From Aliivibrio fischeri (GTDB lineage Bacteria > Pseudomonadota > Gammaproteobacteria > Enterobacterales > Vibrionaceae), in NCBI RefSeq assembly GCF_009727955.1, contig NZ_WOBR01000003.1, positions 242,069-306,068 on the forward strand: DNA of 64,000 nt, written 5' to 3'. The position numbers and the translations under genes are program-made. Within the stretch, counting starts at the first letter, position 1, and every line of letters begins with the position of its first letter. This document shows positions 26,955 through 36,546 of the stretch, in pieces. The notes under the pieces are model-generated. The model was given only the letters and a program-made list of their open reading frames with translations, searched no databases and was not told the DNA's origin.

Positions 26955-27899
26955 ATGAAAACACTTGAACAGGAGCTTTCTAGAGTTGATCTCAATCTAC
27001 TTGTTTCTCTCAGCGTCTTGATCAAAGAAAAAAATGTATCAAGAGCAGCTGAAAAATTGTATTTATCTCAACCCGCAATGAGTCGGATCTTAGGTCGCCT
27101 GAGAGAATTATTCGATGACCCTTTGTTTTATAGAGAATCAAATGGCTTACAGCCGACCGCTAAAATCTTAGAGTTAGAATCACAACTCGATAACCTCTTA
27201 TTCTCTATTGATAGCCTAATAAAGAGTTCTAATTTTTCAGCAAAAACATGTGAAAAAGCCTTTCGACTATCGACACCACCTCTTATGAGTAAATTACTCA
27301 CGGCACCGTTAGCCAAAGCAATCCATGACATCGCACCAAAAGTTACCCTTGAAGAGTACCCTTCTGCTATCGACCCTATTTTATTGCTAAAAGAAGGCCA
27401 TGTTGATTTCTCAATACACATTGAAGATATCGTTACCAGTGATGAATATCGCTCAGAGAAGATCGGTTATACCTACCCTGTTATTTATGGTGCTTCAGAT
27501 CATCCTTTATTAAAAAAAGAAAACATCACTATTGATGATTGCCTTGAATACTCATTTGTGGAGTTGTCATTGGATATTCGCTCGACAGGTGAATATCTTA
27601 ACCCAATAGATGTAGAGCTAAGAAAACAAGGGAAATGCAGAAGCATTGCACTTAAATCAGGGCAGTTATCGACATTAATTGAATCAATTAAAGGCACTGA
27701 TAGACTCATTATTGGGGGGCATTTACTAGGACAAGACCCTATTTTAGGTTCAAGCTTTAAAGCAATAAAAACGTTTGATAGCAAACCATATACTGTTGGT
27801 ATTTATTTAATAGAGCACAAAAGAACGCTTACTAGCTCGCCTCATCGCTGGTTAAAATTGATGATCAGTGAGTCAATAAAGAAAAGCTTTCAAGATTAA
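26955..27899 (+). CDS. LysR family regulator, NodD/LeuO-like subgroup
   Basis: The 314-residue protein has the DNA-binding start RVDLNLLVSLSVLIKEKNVS, RAAEKLYLSQPAMSRILGRL and RELFDDPLFYRESNGLQPTA (residues about 8-68, quoted in parts), the pattern of the LeuO/NodD-like LysR group. The effector domain is complete. The start at 26955 follows AAGGGGAAG. A longer frame to 26928 is unlikely. It is divergent from the DUF1254 gene, the likely target. Confidence 0.8.
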   Translation: MKTLEQELSRVDLNLLVSLSVLIKEKNVSRAAEKLYLSQPAMSRILGRLRELFDDPLFYRESNGLQPTAKILELESQLDNLLFSIDSLIKSSNFSAKTCEKAFRLSTPPLMSKLLTAPLAKAIHDIAPKVTLEEYPSAIDPILLLKEGHVDFSIHIEDIVTSDEYRSEKIGYTYPVIYGASDHPLLKKENITIDDCLEYSFVELSLDIRSTGEYLNPIDVELRKQGKCRSIALKSGQLSTLIESIKGTDRLIIGGHLLGQDPILGSSFKAIKTFDSKPYTVGIYLIEHKRTLTSSPHRWLKLMISESIKKSFQD

Positions 27900-28244
27900 T
27901 AAAAAAGAGGATAAAGCGGTAGATTAGGAAATTTAGCGGTCAAGTAGAGGAGTTCTGTTAGCTCACTAACCTATACTTGTACCGCTGGCAGTGTATTTAT
28001 ATCTCGCTCAGCTATACATTAGGGGCAATAATTAAAACAGCGATAATAGTAGCGATTAGTGTGCGAGGAATAAGAACATCTTTATCAATTTTCATCAAAC
28101 AACTCCGGTTTACCTGTAACTAAAATAAATCTAATTTTTCATTAAAGATGAATAAATTAGACTCTAATCAGGTAATACTATGATGCTTGATAACGAGAAA
28201 CTATTGGTCACTGACTATTCAATACATAGTTTTTATCTATGTAT
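27900..28244. other. Intergenic region between two converging LysR genes
   Basis: This stretch of 345 bases contains the small leftward reading frame listed at 28012-28095. No hairpin terminator with a good stem was found, and nothing else stands out. Confidence 0.4.
28012..28095 (-). CDS. Putative 27-residue membrane peptide
   Basis: An ATG preceded by CCGGAG at a spacing of 7 nt opens a 27-codon frame. The peptide begins MKIDKDVLIPRT, continues with a hydrophobic stretch of about 13 residues (LIATIIAVLIIAP) and ends in NV. A charged head, a single short membrane segment and a good ribosome site make it a plausible small membrane protein. It resembles no family I recognise and could be chance. 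Confidence 0.4.
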   Translation of the reverse strand: MKIDKDVLIPRTLIATIIAVLIIAPNV

Positions 28245-29084
28245 TTATCGATGCAGTGCATTTAGCCTAGCCTTAATCTGCTCACGTATGTATTTATGTG
28301 TTTTATTACTTATATTACGACGATGATAAATAAGCTTTATCTCATACGGTTGAAGTGGAAAAGGAGACTCTAATACCTTTAAACCGAGCTCTTGAGCTAA
28401 ACCAAACATACTTTCAGCCACAATGCAGATCGCATCCGTATTCCTCACACTCAACAATAAGTTAGATGGCCCACTCACTTCACGAACAATGTTACGCTCA
28501 AATATCTCATCAGGACGAGTCTCAAACGCACCCACATTCTCATTTTTTAATTTAAGCATGACATGCTCAGCTTGGTTAAATTGCTCTAAACTTAATGAGT
28601 TTCCCGTAATGCTTGGGTGATCACATCGACAAGCAAAGGCAATATCCAGCTTACCCAAACTCTCACTCACAAAGGTGTAATCCGTCACGGTAATATCATC
28701 AATCAAAATATCGATTTCACCTGAGCGAATTTTATCGAGCATTTGGTACTCAACCGCTGGGCTTTCTGTCAGCAAGGCATCGTCCATATCAGGCAGAGAT
28801 TGCAATACGATTTCTGGCGCGCTGATAATCAAACGACGTGGAGACTCCAAGGCCACCACTAATTGCTCCATAATAGGGCGAACTTGGTAGGCTAATGAAT
28901 GGGCTGCATCGGTTGGCTCAAGTGAACGCCCTACTTTTAGAAATAATGGTTGCCCGTAACTCTCTTCAAATTTTTTAATCGCACTGCTCATTGAAGGCTG
29001 GGTAATATCCAAATGATCCGCCGCTTTTGTCACGCTACCAAAGTCATACACTGCCAAAAAATGTTTGATAAAGTTTAAATTCAT
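28245..29084 (-). CDS. LysR family regulator
   Basis: The 279-residue protein has an N-terminal LysR helix-turn-helix (FIKHFLAVYDFGSVTKAADH, LDITQPSMSSAIKKFEESYG) and a shortened effector domain that begins directly with IISAPEIVL, so it is a little smaller than the usual 300 residues. It lies 34 nt downstream of an AraC gene on the same strand, and the two may be co-transcribed. A sugar-efflux MFS gene is divergent from that pair. Direct targets are not evident. Confidence 0.75.
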   Translation of the reverse strand: MNLNFIKHFLAVYDFGSVTKAADHLDITQPSMSSAIKKFEESYGQPLFLKVGRSLEPTDAAHSLAYQVRPIMEQLVVALESPRRLIISAPEIVLQSLPDMDDALLTESPAVEYQMLDKIRSGEIDILIDDITVTDYTFVSESLGKLDIAFACRCDHPSITGNSLSLEQFNQAEHVMLKLKNENVGAFETRPDEIFERNIVREVSGPSNLLLSVRNTDAICIVAESMFGLAQELGLKVLESPFPLQPYEIKLIYHRRNISNKTHKYIREQIKARLNALHR

Positions 29085-29118
29085 TTCGCTTCCCTACTCT
29101 AGATTCATGAAGAAATGC

Positions 29119-30006
29119 TTAATTAAATCGGCGTCGAAACTCACTCGGCGTCATGTTTTTTAGTCCTTTAAACTGACGATTAAAGTTCGATATGTTTTTA
29201 AATCCTGTTTTCTCTGCCACCAACGTAACTGGTAAGTTAGTACTTGCTAATAGTTCACACGCTTTACCAATACGGTATTGCTTTAAATGATCAGAAAAAC
29301 TCATTCCATAATGCTTCTCAAACATTCGATAAGCCGAGCTCTCACTCATATGGAGTCGCTTACATAAATCAGAGATTTTAATTGCATCACCATAATGCTT
29401 TTCTATATAGCGAGTCGCCCTCTCAATTCGATGATTTAATTCAGAATCGTCCGAAAGAGGTTTAATTCGATAGGGTGTAGTTGATAATTTTTTTGCTTTC
29501 GCATCATCAGAAAGACTAACTAATACTTCAATCACTTTTATCGCCTGTAAATGGCGATCTGGCATATTGGATTCTTTTAATAACTCCGATACTTTTAGCG
29601 CTGTATCTGGACTAAACGATAAACCATAAGCAGAGTTATCTAATAACCGCTTTAAGTTACGCGCTTCGGGGATCAATGCCATTAAGCGCTCAACCCAATG
29701 ATGAGCAAACCAAATAATTACCGTGTGATGCTTCGACTGCTCTAATTTTATGCTTCGCCCTGCCACCATATGAGGTAAACCCGGTCCATAAAGAAACAGA
29801 GAGTTATGGTGGATATCACCAATTGCATCTCCTGCAAAATAACTGCCTTGAAATGCCTCATCAGGGTCGAGATACAATACCAATTCATATTCAGAATGAT
29901 AATGCCAAGAACACGCAAACTCATTGTCTTCGACACGACAACGAAACTCTCTTACTATCCAATCAAAACTAGGTACATTTTGCACGTGTTCTTTAAATGG
30001 TTTCAT
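29119..30006 (-). CDS. AraC family regulator with cupin sensor
   Basis: The 295-residue protein has an N-terminal cupin (HYHSEYELVLYLD and a later H-x-x-P style HNSLFLYGPGLPHMVAG) and a C-terminal two-HTH domain (LCKRLHMSESSAYRMFEKHY and VAEKTGFKNISNFNRQFKGL). I chose the start at 30006 (MKPFKEH) because AAGGCCAAGA lies just upstream. It is divergent from the SetA-like MFS gene 204 nt away, which suggests control of sugar efflux. A degraded copy of its 3' end lies at 34217-34341. Confidence 0.8.
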   Translation of the reverse strand: MKPFKEHVQNVPSFDWIVREFRCRVEDNEFACSWHYHSEYELVLYLDPDEAFQGSYFAGDAIGDIHHNSLFLYGPGLPHMVAGRSIKLEQSKHHTVIIWFAHHWVERLMALIPEARNLKRLLDNSAYGLSFSPDTALKVSELLKESNMPDRHLQAIKVIEVLVSLSDDAKAKKLSTTPYRIKPLSDDSELNHRIERATRYIEKHYGDAIKISDLCKRLHMSESSAYRMFEKHYGMSFSDHLKQYRIGKACELLASTNLPVTLVAEKTGFKNISNFNRQFKGLKNMTPSEFRRRFN

Positions 30007-30210
30007 TCTTGGCCTTATAATTAATACCATTCGAAATTAGTCACTTTCAGGCTAATCGTGTAAGCATCATCTGTCAAAGAAAGATAACAAAATGACTGAA
30101 TAGTATTAGAGGTAGCTCGAATAACATCAATCTCCTTCCCTATCTTTGAGTAAACTACGCCTAAATAAAACGGTTAAATCACATTCTATTTCGTACACTG
30201 GAGCTTCACT

Positions 30211-31416
30211 ATGCCGCAAAACAAGAAGACATTTTTGTTTATTTTTATCGCCTTTATTACCGGACTTTGCAGTGCGTTTTTTTACCCACTATCAAGCTTG
30301 TTTATTGTAGAGGAGTTGGACGCATCACCAATGATGTTAAGCCTGTATATGACGCTCGCGGTCAGCAGTTCCGTAATCGTATCTCAATTTATTGCCAAAC
30401 GCTCAGACACGCATTGGAACCGTAAAACCATTTTGATGGTATCTTTAGCAAGTTACTTAATTTTGGTCGCCAGCTTTACCGTTATTCGTGATTATTGGTT
30501 AGCAATTACGATGGCAGTAGTCTTTGGTAGCGTCAGTGGCGCTTCATTTGGTCAACTGTTTGCCCTAGGCAGAGAATATGGTGACAGACACGTATCCAAC
30601 AGCACCAGTTTTTTAGCAAAGATGCGTGCAGGCCTTGCCATTGCGTGGGTATTTGGTCCGCCAGCCGCATTCATGCTTAAAGCACAGTTTGGCTTTAGTG
30701 CTGCGTTTGTGGTCTCTGCCATTACGGTCTCTATTGCGATATTAATCATCGCTAAATTTATTCCTGATAATGTGGTGACAAAAGAAGAACGAACTACAAA
30801 CATTGTTGAGCATAAACCGTTAGGTCGTATGGTGATTCTCTATTGCTTCATCATTGTGTGTGCGTTTTCTGCCAACAACTTATATATCACTAGTATGCCT
30901 CTGTATCTTTCACAAGAGCTGCAAGTGGATGTGAGTTGGTTAGGCTTAATGTTTGGTATGGCGGCAGCTTGTGAGATCCCAGTAATGCTTAGTGCAGGGA
31001 AAATGGCTGAAAAACTAGGTACAACGAGAGTGATGACACTTGGTGTTCTATCTGGTGCTACGTTCTTTCTTGTTATGTTATCAACCACCAGTTTTGCAGG
31101 AATGCTAATTGCTCAAATACTTAATGGTTTCTTCATTGGTGTGTGTGCCACACTTGGTATGGTCGCACTGCAAGACATGATGAAAGACCGATTAGGTACC
31201 GCTTCTACCCTGTTCTCAAATATGCTGAACATCAGTGTCTTGGTATCAAGCGTGATGGTTGGTGTTGTGGGTGAGTTATACAACTACTACAGCGCACTGT
31301 ATTTATGCCTTATTGGTGCTGTTATGGCAACAGTATTACTGATTGTATTTGAGATATTAGAGAAAAAACAGAAGGTGATGATTGAAGGTCAATGTGCGGT
31401 GGCTGGAGAGATTTAG
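30211..31416 (+). CDS. Sugar efflux transporter, SetA-like (MFS)
   Basis: The 401-residue protein has twelve predicted helices in the SetA/SetB layout. The N-terminal ITGLCSAFFYPLSSLFIVEE, the loop HWNRKTILMVSLASYLILVA, and the conserved SFGQLFALGREYGDR followed by SFLAKMRAGLAIAWVFGPP match sugar efflux transporters of this group. It would export sugars or sugar analogues across the inner membrane with protons. The AraC-type gene on the other strand is the likely regulator. GGAG lies 11 nt before the ATG. Confidence 0.8.
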   Translation: MPQNKKTFLFIFIAFITGLCSAFFYPLSSLFIVEELDASPMMLSLYMTLAVSSSVIVSQFIAKRSDTHWNRKTILMVSLASYLILVASFTVIRDYWLAITMAVVFGSVSGASFGQLFALGREYGDRHVSNSTSFLAKMRAGLAIAWVFGPPAAFMLKAQFGFSAAFVVSAITVSIAILIIAKFIPDNVVTKEERTTNIVEHKPLGRMVILYCFIIVCAFSANNLYITSMPLYLSQELQVDVSWLGLMFGMAAACEIPVMLSAGKMAEKLGTTRVMTLGVLSGATFFLVMLSTTSFAGMLIAQILNGFFIGVCATLGMVALQDMMKDRLGTASTLFSNMLNISVLVSSVMVGVVGELYNYYSALYLCLIGAVMATVLLIVFEILEKKQKVMIEGQCAVAGEI

Positions 31417-31573
31417 GGTTAATACGATTTAAACGTTGGGGTAATAATTAACTATTGCTCCTTTACTTTTTAACCCATGACTGATTAGTTTCAGGATAAT
31501 AACCCTATTAATATAGTATTTTCCTCAAAAACGCGCATAATCTTACCATACAACACTCAAAGAGAAATTACCG

Positions 31574-31948
31574 ATGACTAATTTTCAATATTACTTTCAT
31601 AAACTGCCTTGTTTTGACTGTAAAAAAACCAAAGTGAACACTGATCTTGGTTGGTTAACAGCAACAATGAAAGACGATGTTCAAGCACAATTGGCTGCAA
31701 TTATTGAGCAAGGCAACGTTGAAGCTGATCTTTCAGTAAATGTGACTTGTACTAAAGCAGAAGCTCGTGATTACTTATTGCTGAATTTCTACGGTTACTC
31801 TGAAGAAGAACTAGAAGATAAAATTGAAGCTGATGATGAAAAAGAAGTTGCAGATGAAATCGCAGAGTTACTAAAAGACGGTAACGAGGTAGCAGTATTT
31901 GAGCACGAAATTGCTCTACAATGCTGTACTAATTGCGACGTTGAGTAA
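31574..31948 (+). CDS. Hypothetical acidic protein with CxxC motifs
   Basis: I do not recognise this 124-residue protein. It is strongly acidic in its second half (a stretch of D, E and K around residues 78-105). It has an N-terminal CFDCKK pair (residues 13-16) and a C-terminal CCTNC (residues about 117-121), which together could hold a zinc ion between the ends. It has no signal peptide or membrane segment. AGAGAAATTACCG precedes the ATG. It stands alone between the MFS and DoxX genes, and codon use looks like that of a well-expressed native gene. Confidence 0.7.
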   Translation: MTNFQYYFHKLPCFDCKKTKVNTDLGWLTATMKDDVQAQLAAIIEQGNVEADLSVNVTCTKAEARDYLLLNFYGYSEEELEDKIEADDEKEVADEIAELLKDGNEVAVFEHEIALQCCTNCDVE

Positions 31949-32072
31949 CACTCACATACATAGCATTATACATTCTAGGGGGCTAACAAAGTAGAGTTGT
32001 TGACCCTTCTTTAATGCTATTCAATTACGACTTCTGTTTAAGTGCATTGATAGAATATTATTCTAAATCGCT

Positions 32073-32435
32073 TCAAATCAATATTTCCAATAGCGGTGAT
32101 ACAATAATAAAAGACAACACTAACGTCACCATTGATGGAATAGCGTCTTTCCAAGTATCAAATCGAAAATGAAAGAACATCGCCCCAATGGAAGTTAGCG
32201 TGATCAAACTAGCCCCCATCGCACTTAATACTGAGCTTGCTGTAAACATCCCAACTAACATAACAACAGCACCTGTGGCTTCAATAACCCCCACAGCGAA
32301 CATTGCCGCACGGTTAAGACCATAACGATGAAAAAAGGCAAGTTGTGGCTCAAATATCGCCTTTACCCAGCCAAACATTTTAATTGAACTAGCAAACAAG
32401 AAAATCGCGATTAATAACCCTTGAATAAGCAACAT
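32073..32435 (-). CDS. DoxX family membrane protein
   Basis: The 120-residue protein has four membrane helices. The first carries the DoxX-like FLFASSIKMFGW, and VGVIEATGAVVMLVGMF begins the second part. Proteins of this family often sit beside redox enzymes, and their biochemical role is mostly unknown. GAGGAGTT precedes the ATG. The divergent LysR gene 99 nt away is its probable regulator. Confidence 0.75.
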   Translation of the reverse strand: MLLIQGLLIAIFLFASSIKMFGWVKAIFEPQLAFFHRYGLNRAAMFAVGVIEATGAVVMLVGMFTASSVLSAMGASLITLTSIGAMFFHFRFDTWKDAIPSMVTLVLSFIIVSPLLEILI

Positions 32436-32515
32436 AATTTAACTCCTCTATAAACAATAGAGACATTAAACCATTCCAATTAATGCTGAAGAATACTAAC
32501 ATTAGTCTTATTACT

Positions 32516-32530
32516 ATTCCAAATAGGAAT
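32516..32530. promoter_or_regulatory. Inverted repeat ATTCC-N5-GGAAT, probable LysR binding site
   Basis: ATTCCAAATAGGAAT is a perfect 5-bp inverted repeat with a T-N11-A core, as LysR regulators prefer. It lies just before the LysR start and includes its ribosome site AGGA, so binding could repress the gene itself. A second ATTCC half-site is at 32473-32477. Confidence 0.5.
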
Positions 32531-32534
32531 GACT

Positions 32535-33416
32535 ATGGATAAGTTTGATTGTTTAAACGTCTTTACTCGTGTTGCTAGATTAGGCACATTTACTGCTGCT
32601 GCGAACGAACTCAATACAACCCAAAGTGCGGTCAGTAAAAAGATTGCATGGCTTGAAAAACAAGTAGGCATTACCTTATTTCACCGACATGCTCGTGCGA
32701 TCAGTCTAACAACAGGTGGCAAACAATATTTACATTTAGCGCTGAAACTTACTGATGAAATGAACCTTGTTGAATCTCAATTACGACAGGAACAAACGTC
32801 CATCTCTGGTACTTTAAAGCTGTCTGTTCCTAGTGCTTTTAGTGTTCAGAAACTCTCTAAACCACTCAATGAGTTTCTGAATTTACATCCAGAACTTTCT
32901 GTTGATGTGTCGGTTTCAGATAAGTTTGTTGATTTGGTTGAGAGCGACATAGACATCGCTATTCGAGCGGCCTACCTCAAGGATTCAGGGTTAAAAGCAA
33001 AATGGTTTATGGATAATGAACTGGTCTATTTTGCGTCGCCAGAATATTTAGCACAGCATCCAAGCATTACAGATGCCCATGCATTAACCCAACACCAATG
33101 CTTAACCTACTCATTATTTACCCCATCAAACCTATGGCGTTTTTCAGAGGGTAATACTGAGCTAAAGATTAAAGTGAAAGAGCAACTGCGAAGTGACAGC
33201 CCTGAAATGCTCGTTACAATGGCAACGTTAGGGCAAGGCGTAGCGGCAATGCCAAAATGGATGGTAGAGCACGAATTAAAATCGGGCTCACTAACGCAGA
33301 TATTAGACCAATATAAAACAGTGAAACTACCAATGTATATGCTCTATAAAGATAGTGAGCACCAACCCCAACGCATTCGTGCATTTATTGATTTTATTTC
33401 AAATTACTTTTCTTAG
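32535..33416 (+). CDS. LysR family regulator (CrgA-like)
   Basis: The 293-residue protein has the DNA-binding start FTRVARLGTFTAAANELNTT and QSAVSKKIAWLEKQVGITLF (residues about 9-50), and the effector segments DIDIAIRAAYLKDSGL and GQGVAAMP. The ATG at 32535 is preferred over 32529 because AGGA sits 6 nt before it. It is divergent from the DoxX gene and its 3' end overlaps the DMT transporter gene by 23 bp. Targets are probably the DoxX gene and itself. Confidence 0.8.
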   Translation: MDKFDCLNVFTRVARLGTFTAAANELNTTQSAVSKKIAWLEKQVGITLFHRHARAISLTTGGKQYLHLALKLTDEMNLVESQLRQEQTSISGTLKLSVPSAFSVQKLSKPLNEFLNLHPELSVDVSVSDKFVDLVESDIDIAIRAAYLKDSGLKAKWFMDNELVYFASPEYLAQHPSITDAHALTQHQCLTYSLFTPSNLWRFSEGNTELKIKVKEQLRSDSPEMLVTMATLGQGVAAMPKWMVEHELKSGSLTQILDQYKTVKLPMYMLYKDSEHQPQRIRAFIDFISNYFS

Positions 33417-34137
33417 GGATAGTGACAGATTGTTTCCCGAATACATTAATAAGAGCACCAGTCACAATCAATCCACCACCTAGATAGGTCCAAATAGATG
33501 GTATTTCATTAAATATCCAGACACCTAATAACGCAGAAAAGACGATCTGAACATAAGAGTAGGCAGATGCTTTGCCCGCCGCTTGGGTTTGCATTGCCTT
33601 AGTCAATCCATATTGCCCAATTTGCGTGAAGATGCCGATTAAAATCAAGATCATCGTAAGGAACAAACTTGGCCATACAAAGTCATTCCAAATCAGTACG
33701 CTTGAGATAGGTAATGCCACTAATGGGAAATAAAAGATAATCACTGAACTATCTTCTGTCTGACTGAGTTTTCTAACTATCACATAAGCAATAGAACTTC
33801 CTAGCGCACCACACAAAGCAACAGCGATACTAAAAATTGGCAATTCACTCGTGCTTCCACTGTCCATGCTTGGCTGAACCATGACAAACAACCCAGCAAG
33901 ACAGAACGCAATGCAGATCATGGTTGATTTTTGAATGTGCTCTTTAAGAAACAACACCCCAAGTAATGCGGTAAATATAGGGTGGACATATTGCAATATC
34001 GTAGCTTCAGCCAAAGGTAGAGTCGTCACCGCATAGTAAACACACATAAGCGCAAATCCAAGGGCAGAAAGAAACATGAATCTAACCCTAACAGGGATCA
34101 GTGAAAAAGAGATGGTAGGCATAAGAACATCAACCAA
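33394..34137 (-). pseudogene. DMT (EamA) transporter lacking its N-terminus
   Basis: The frame covers 247 residues with about eight membrane helices. It begins in the loop before EamA helix 3 (RVRFMFLSALGFALMCVYYA, then LPLAEATILQYVHPIFTALL). Full-length relatives have about 290-300 residues and ten helices, so roughly the first 50-60 residues (two helices) are missing. The open frame has only a TTG at 34137 or an ATG at 34122 as start, without a clear ribosome site. Upstream DNA at once becomes a decayed AraC remnant. A truncated, probably inactive gene is the best reading; a shortened functional protein is possible. Confidence 0.6.
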
Positions 34138-34216
34138 GTTTGGAAGGTAATGAATGATAGCCTAATTTACTCGCTGCACAATTATCTAATCGCATATTTA
34201 TCTGTATTGATATAAG

Positions 34217-34341
34217 CCAACGACGAAACTCACTCGGAATCATAAATTTTAGATATTTAAACTAACGATTAAAGCTAGATATATTTTTAAATCCGGTTTT
34301 CTCAACCACTAACAAAATAGGTAAGTTAGTAGTCACTGATC
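34217..34341 (-). pseudogene. Remnant of an AraC family gene 3' end
   Basis: About 125 bp align with 29128-29252, the C-terminal HTH end of the intact AraC gene, at roughly 80% identity by eye. Shared runs include CGAAACTCACTCGG, AACGATTAAAG-type and GGTAAGTTAGTA. The reading frame is broken by changes such as loss of the stop region and several stop codons. Only the 3' end is present, next to the truncated DMT gene, so this is the edge of an old duplication or deletion. Confidence 0.7.
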
Positions 34342-34436
34342 ATTAAAAATATAAATAAATAGTTGAACTCACGTATGTTTCATATAATTATGATTATACC
34401 ATGAGTATTGCACTCTCAAATAACTAAGGATCGGTT

Positions 34437-35366
34437 ATGAAAGAACTTCGCGATTTAGACTTAAACCTGCTGAAGCTATTGCAAGCGGTCGTAGAAACAC
34501 GCAACACACATCAAGCTGCTGACAAATTAGGGATATCACAAACCAGTGTGAGTCGTGGCTTAGCAAAACTTCGAGAAACGTTTGGCGATCAACTATTTAT
34601 ACGTAAAGCACATGGGGTAGAGCCTTCTGAACTTGCAGAAAAATTATCCGAAGCCGCCGATGAAATGTTCACACCACTGGTAAAAGTGGTCGAATCTTAT
34701 CAAAATTTTGACCCTCAACAATTTACTGGTGAAATATCGGTCGCAATGAACATTTTCATGCTTGAACAATGGGGTGATGGCATTTTTAGTGCTCTAAAAG
34801 AAGCATTACCTGTAGCCAGTTTCAAATTGGTTTATTGGCAAGAACAGAGCTTAAATGAAATGCTTAATGGCCAGATAGATTACTTACTCCTTTTTTCTCA
34901 GTTCCAATTGCCACAAGAGATTTATCAACACCGTTTGAAAGACATAAAGCTCAGCCTGATTGCGCGTAAAGATCATCCAGTACTAAGTAAGAGTACCGCC
35001 TTAGAAGACATTCATCACCTTCCTATTACTCGGATACTAGCTGATGGAATTAATTCAAAACGCGCCCCTGTTGAAGACTTTTACTTAGCAAGAGGGTATA
35101 AGGCAAATATCGTTTTAACGACTCACAGTATTCGAGTTTTACTCAATAAATTGAAACATTCTGACGCCTTATCTTTTGGCAGTACGCTAGTGACTGAGAA
35201 TGAGCCAGAGCTGAGTTGTTACCCTCTTCCGACGGTTCCAAAAGAGATGAGATCAATCCAAATCAATGGTGGTTACTTACAATCAAAGCGTGGTTTCCCT
35301 TTAAACCAATTATTGCACCAAACGATGCAAAACTTCTTCGACAAGGTGGTGCAACCTGAGAAATAA
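34437..35366 (+). CDS. LysR family regulator, LeuO/NodD-like subgroup
   Basis: The 309-residue protein opens MKELRDLDLNLLKLLQAVVE, then TRNTHQAADKLGISQTSVSR, then GLAKLRETFGDQLFIRKAHG, the classical pattern of this LysR group. It has a full effector domain. AAGGATCGGTT precedes the ATG. Its neighbours are decayed (AraC remnant upstream, broken esterase downstream), so its original target may be the esterase or elsewhere. Confidence 0.8.
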   Translation: MKELRDLDLNLLKLLQAVVETRNTHQAADKLGISQTSVSRGLAKLRETFGDQLFIRKAHGVEPSELAEKLSEAADEMFTPLVKVVESYQNFDPQQFTGEISVAMNIFMLEQWGDGIFSALKEALPVASFKLVYWQEQSLNEMLNGQIDYLLLFSQFQLPQEIYQHRLKDIKLSLIARKDHPVLSKSTALEDIHHLPITRILADGINSKRAPVEDFYLARGYKANIVLTTHSIRVLLNKLKHSDALSFGSTLVTENEPELSCYPLPTVPKEMRSIQINGGYLQSKRGFPLNQLLHQTMQNFFDKVVQPEK

Positions 35367-35428
35367 CCCTTTAATTAGGACAACTTAATCTAGGTTGCTA
35401 TTATCAATCTATCTCCAAAATTATTATA

Positions 35429-36469
35429 TTAATTGATGTACTTATTAAAAAATAAACCAATCTCTTTGAGCGCATCTATCGATTCAGGCATATCCGCAAC
35501 GAGTCCATTCATATAATCACCATGAGACTGACCATCATAAACATGAAGCTCAGTTTCAACATCAGCGCTGCGTAGTAATCGGTGCATTCGAACCGTATCA
35601 CTTAGCAAGAGATCTCGAGTGCCTGAAATGAATATCGTTGGTGGGAATTCATCAATGTCAGCGTATATTGGTGAGATAAGAGGGTTATCAAGTGCCTCTC
35701 CATCAGCATATACATCGAAAGCCCCCTCAATAAGCCCTTCTCGCTGACCTAGAGGATCTAAGCCTTGCAACGTTAACCATGAATCCGATGTCTCTTTAAG
35801 ATCGACGGCTGGTGTCCCGACAAACAATGCACCAGGTACGGGAAAGTCGAGTTCCTGGAGCTTAAGTGTCGTTGCCAACGTTAAGTTACCGCCCGCAGAT
35901 GTGCCAAAAATAGCGGTCGACTCTGCTGTTTGGGTTTTCATTAACTCTTTCCATACTGCAACGGCATCATCAATTGCCGCTGGAAATGGATGCAATGGAG
36001 GTTGACGATAATCAACAGAGATCACTTGAGCACCAAGCCCGTTGGCAACCCAAATGGCTTCTCACAAAGCTGATTCACCGCCACCAAAAACAAACGCACC
36101 ACCATGGATATGTACTAGCCACTTGTCTTTATATTCAGGAGCGATATTTTTCGGCGTAACAAAGAACGTCTCGACTCCGGCAAACTGCTTAACTTCATAA
36201 GTAACGTCCAAACGCTCTAGGCCTTGTTGAGCCATTTTTATACCCGGTGCATCAAACTGGGCTTGTAACGCCAACCACTCTGCTGTGTTGTTCGGAACAG
36301 GAAGTGCCGGCGGAGTAACTCTGTTCTCAAATAACTGAGCAAACTCTGTCGAGATTCCTACTGGGGTCGGAACGGTTCGTTCTTGCAGTTCCATTCCAGA
36401 GAACGCCGCTGTACTCGATAAGCTAAGTAACAATGCAGGGATAGCTGAGCGTAGTAATTTGGTTTTCAT
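35429..36469 (-). pseudogene. Exported alpha/beta-hydrolase (esterase/lipase) interrupted by an in-frame TGA
   Basis: One frame runs from MKTKLLRSAIPALLLSLSST (signal peptide, start 36469 after CCGGAG) through the oxyanion motif HIHGGAFVFGGGESAL and then meets TGA at 36062-36064. The same frame continues with EAIWVANGLGAQVISVDYRQ, the nucleophile motif GTSAGG, an SGTRDLLLSD acid region and the histidine of SHGDYMNG. This is the full order of a hormone-sensitive-lipase-type esterase of about 346 codons. The single stop probably came from GGA or CGA. Without readthrough only a short N-terminal piece is made. Two copies of the 17-bp palindrome lie upstream. Confidence 0.8.
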
Positions 36470-36546
36470 AATAACTCCGGTAATGAATCTAAAAGCCGTG
36501 ATTGGCGAACTGAGGCTATTATTCACGAGCTAATCCATTGGCACTA

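Noticed and set aside
36062-36064. TGA in the esterase frame as a selenocysteine codon
   Set aside because: Esterases of this type need no selenocysteine, the position is not the nucleophile, and no SECIS-like hairpin is evident just downstream.
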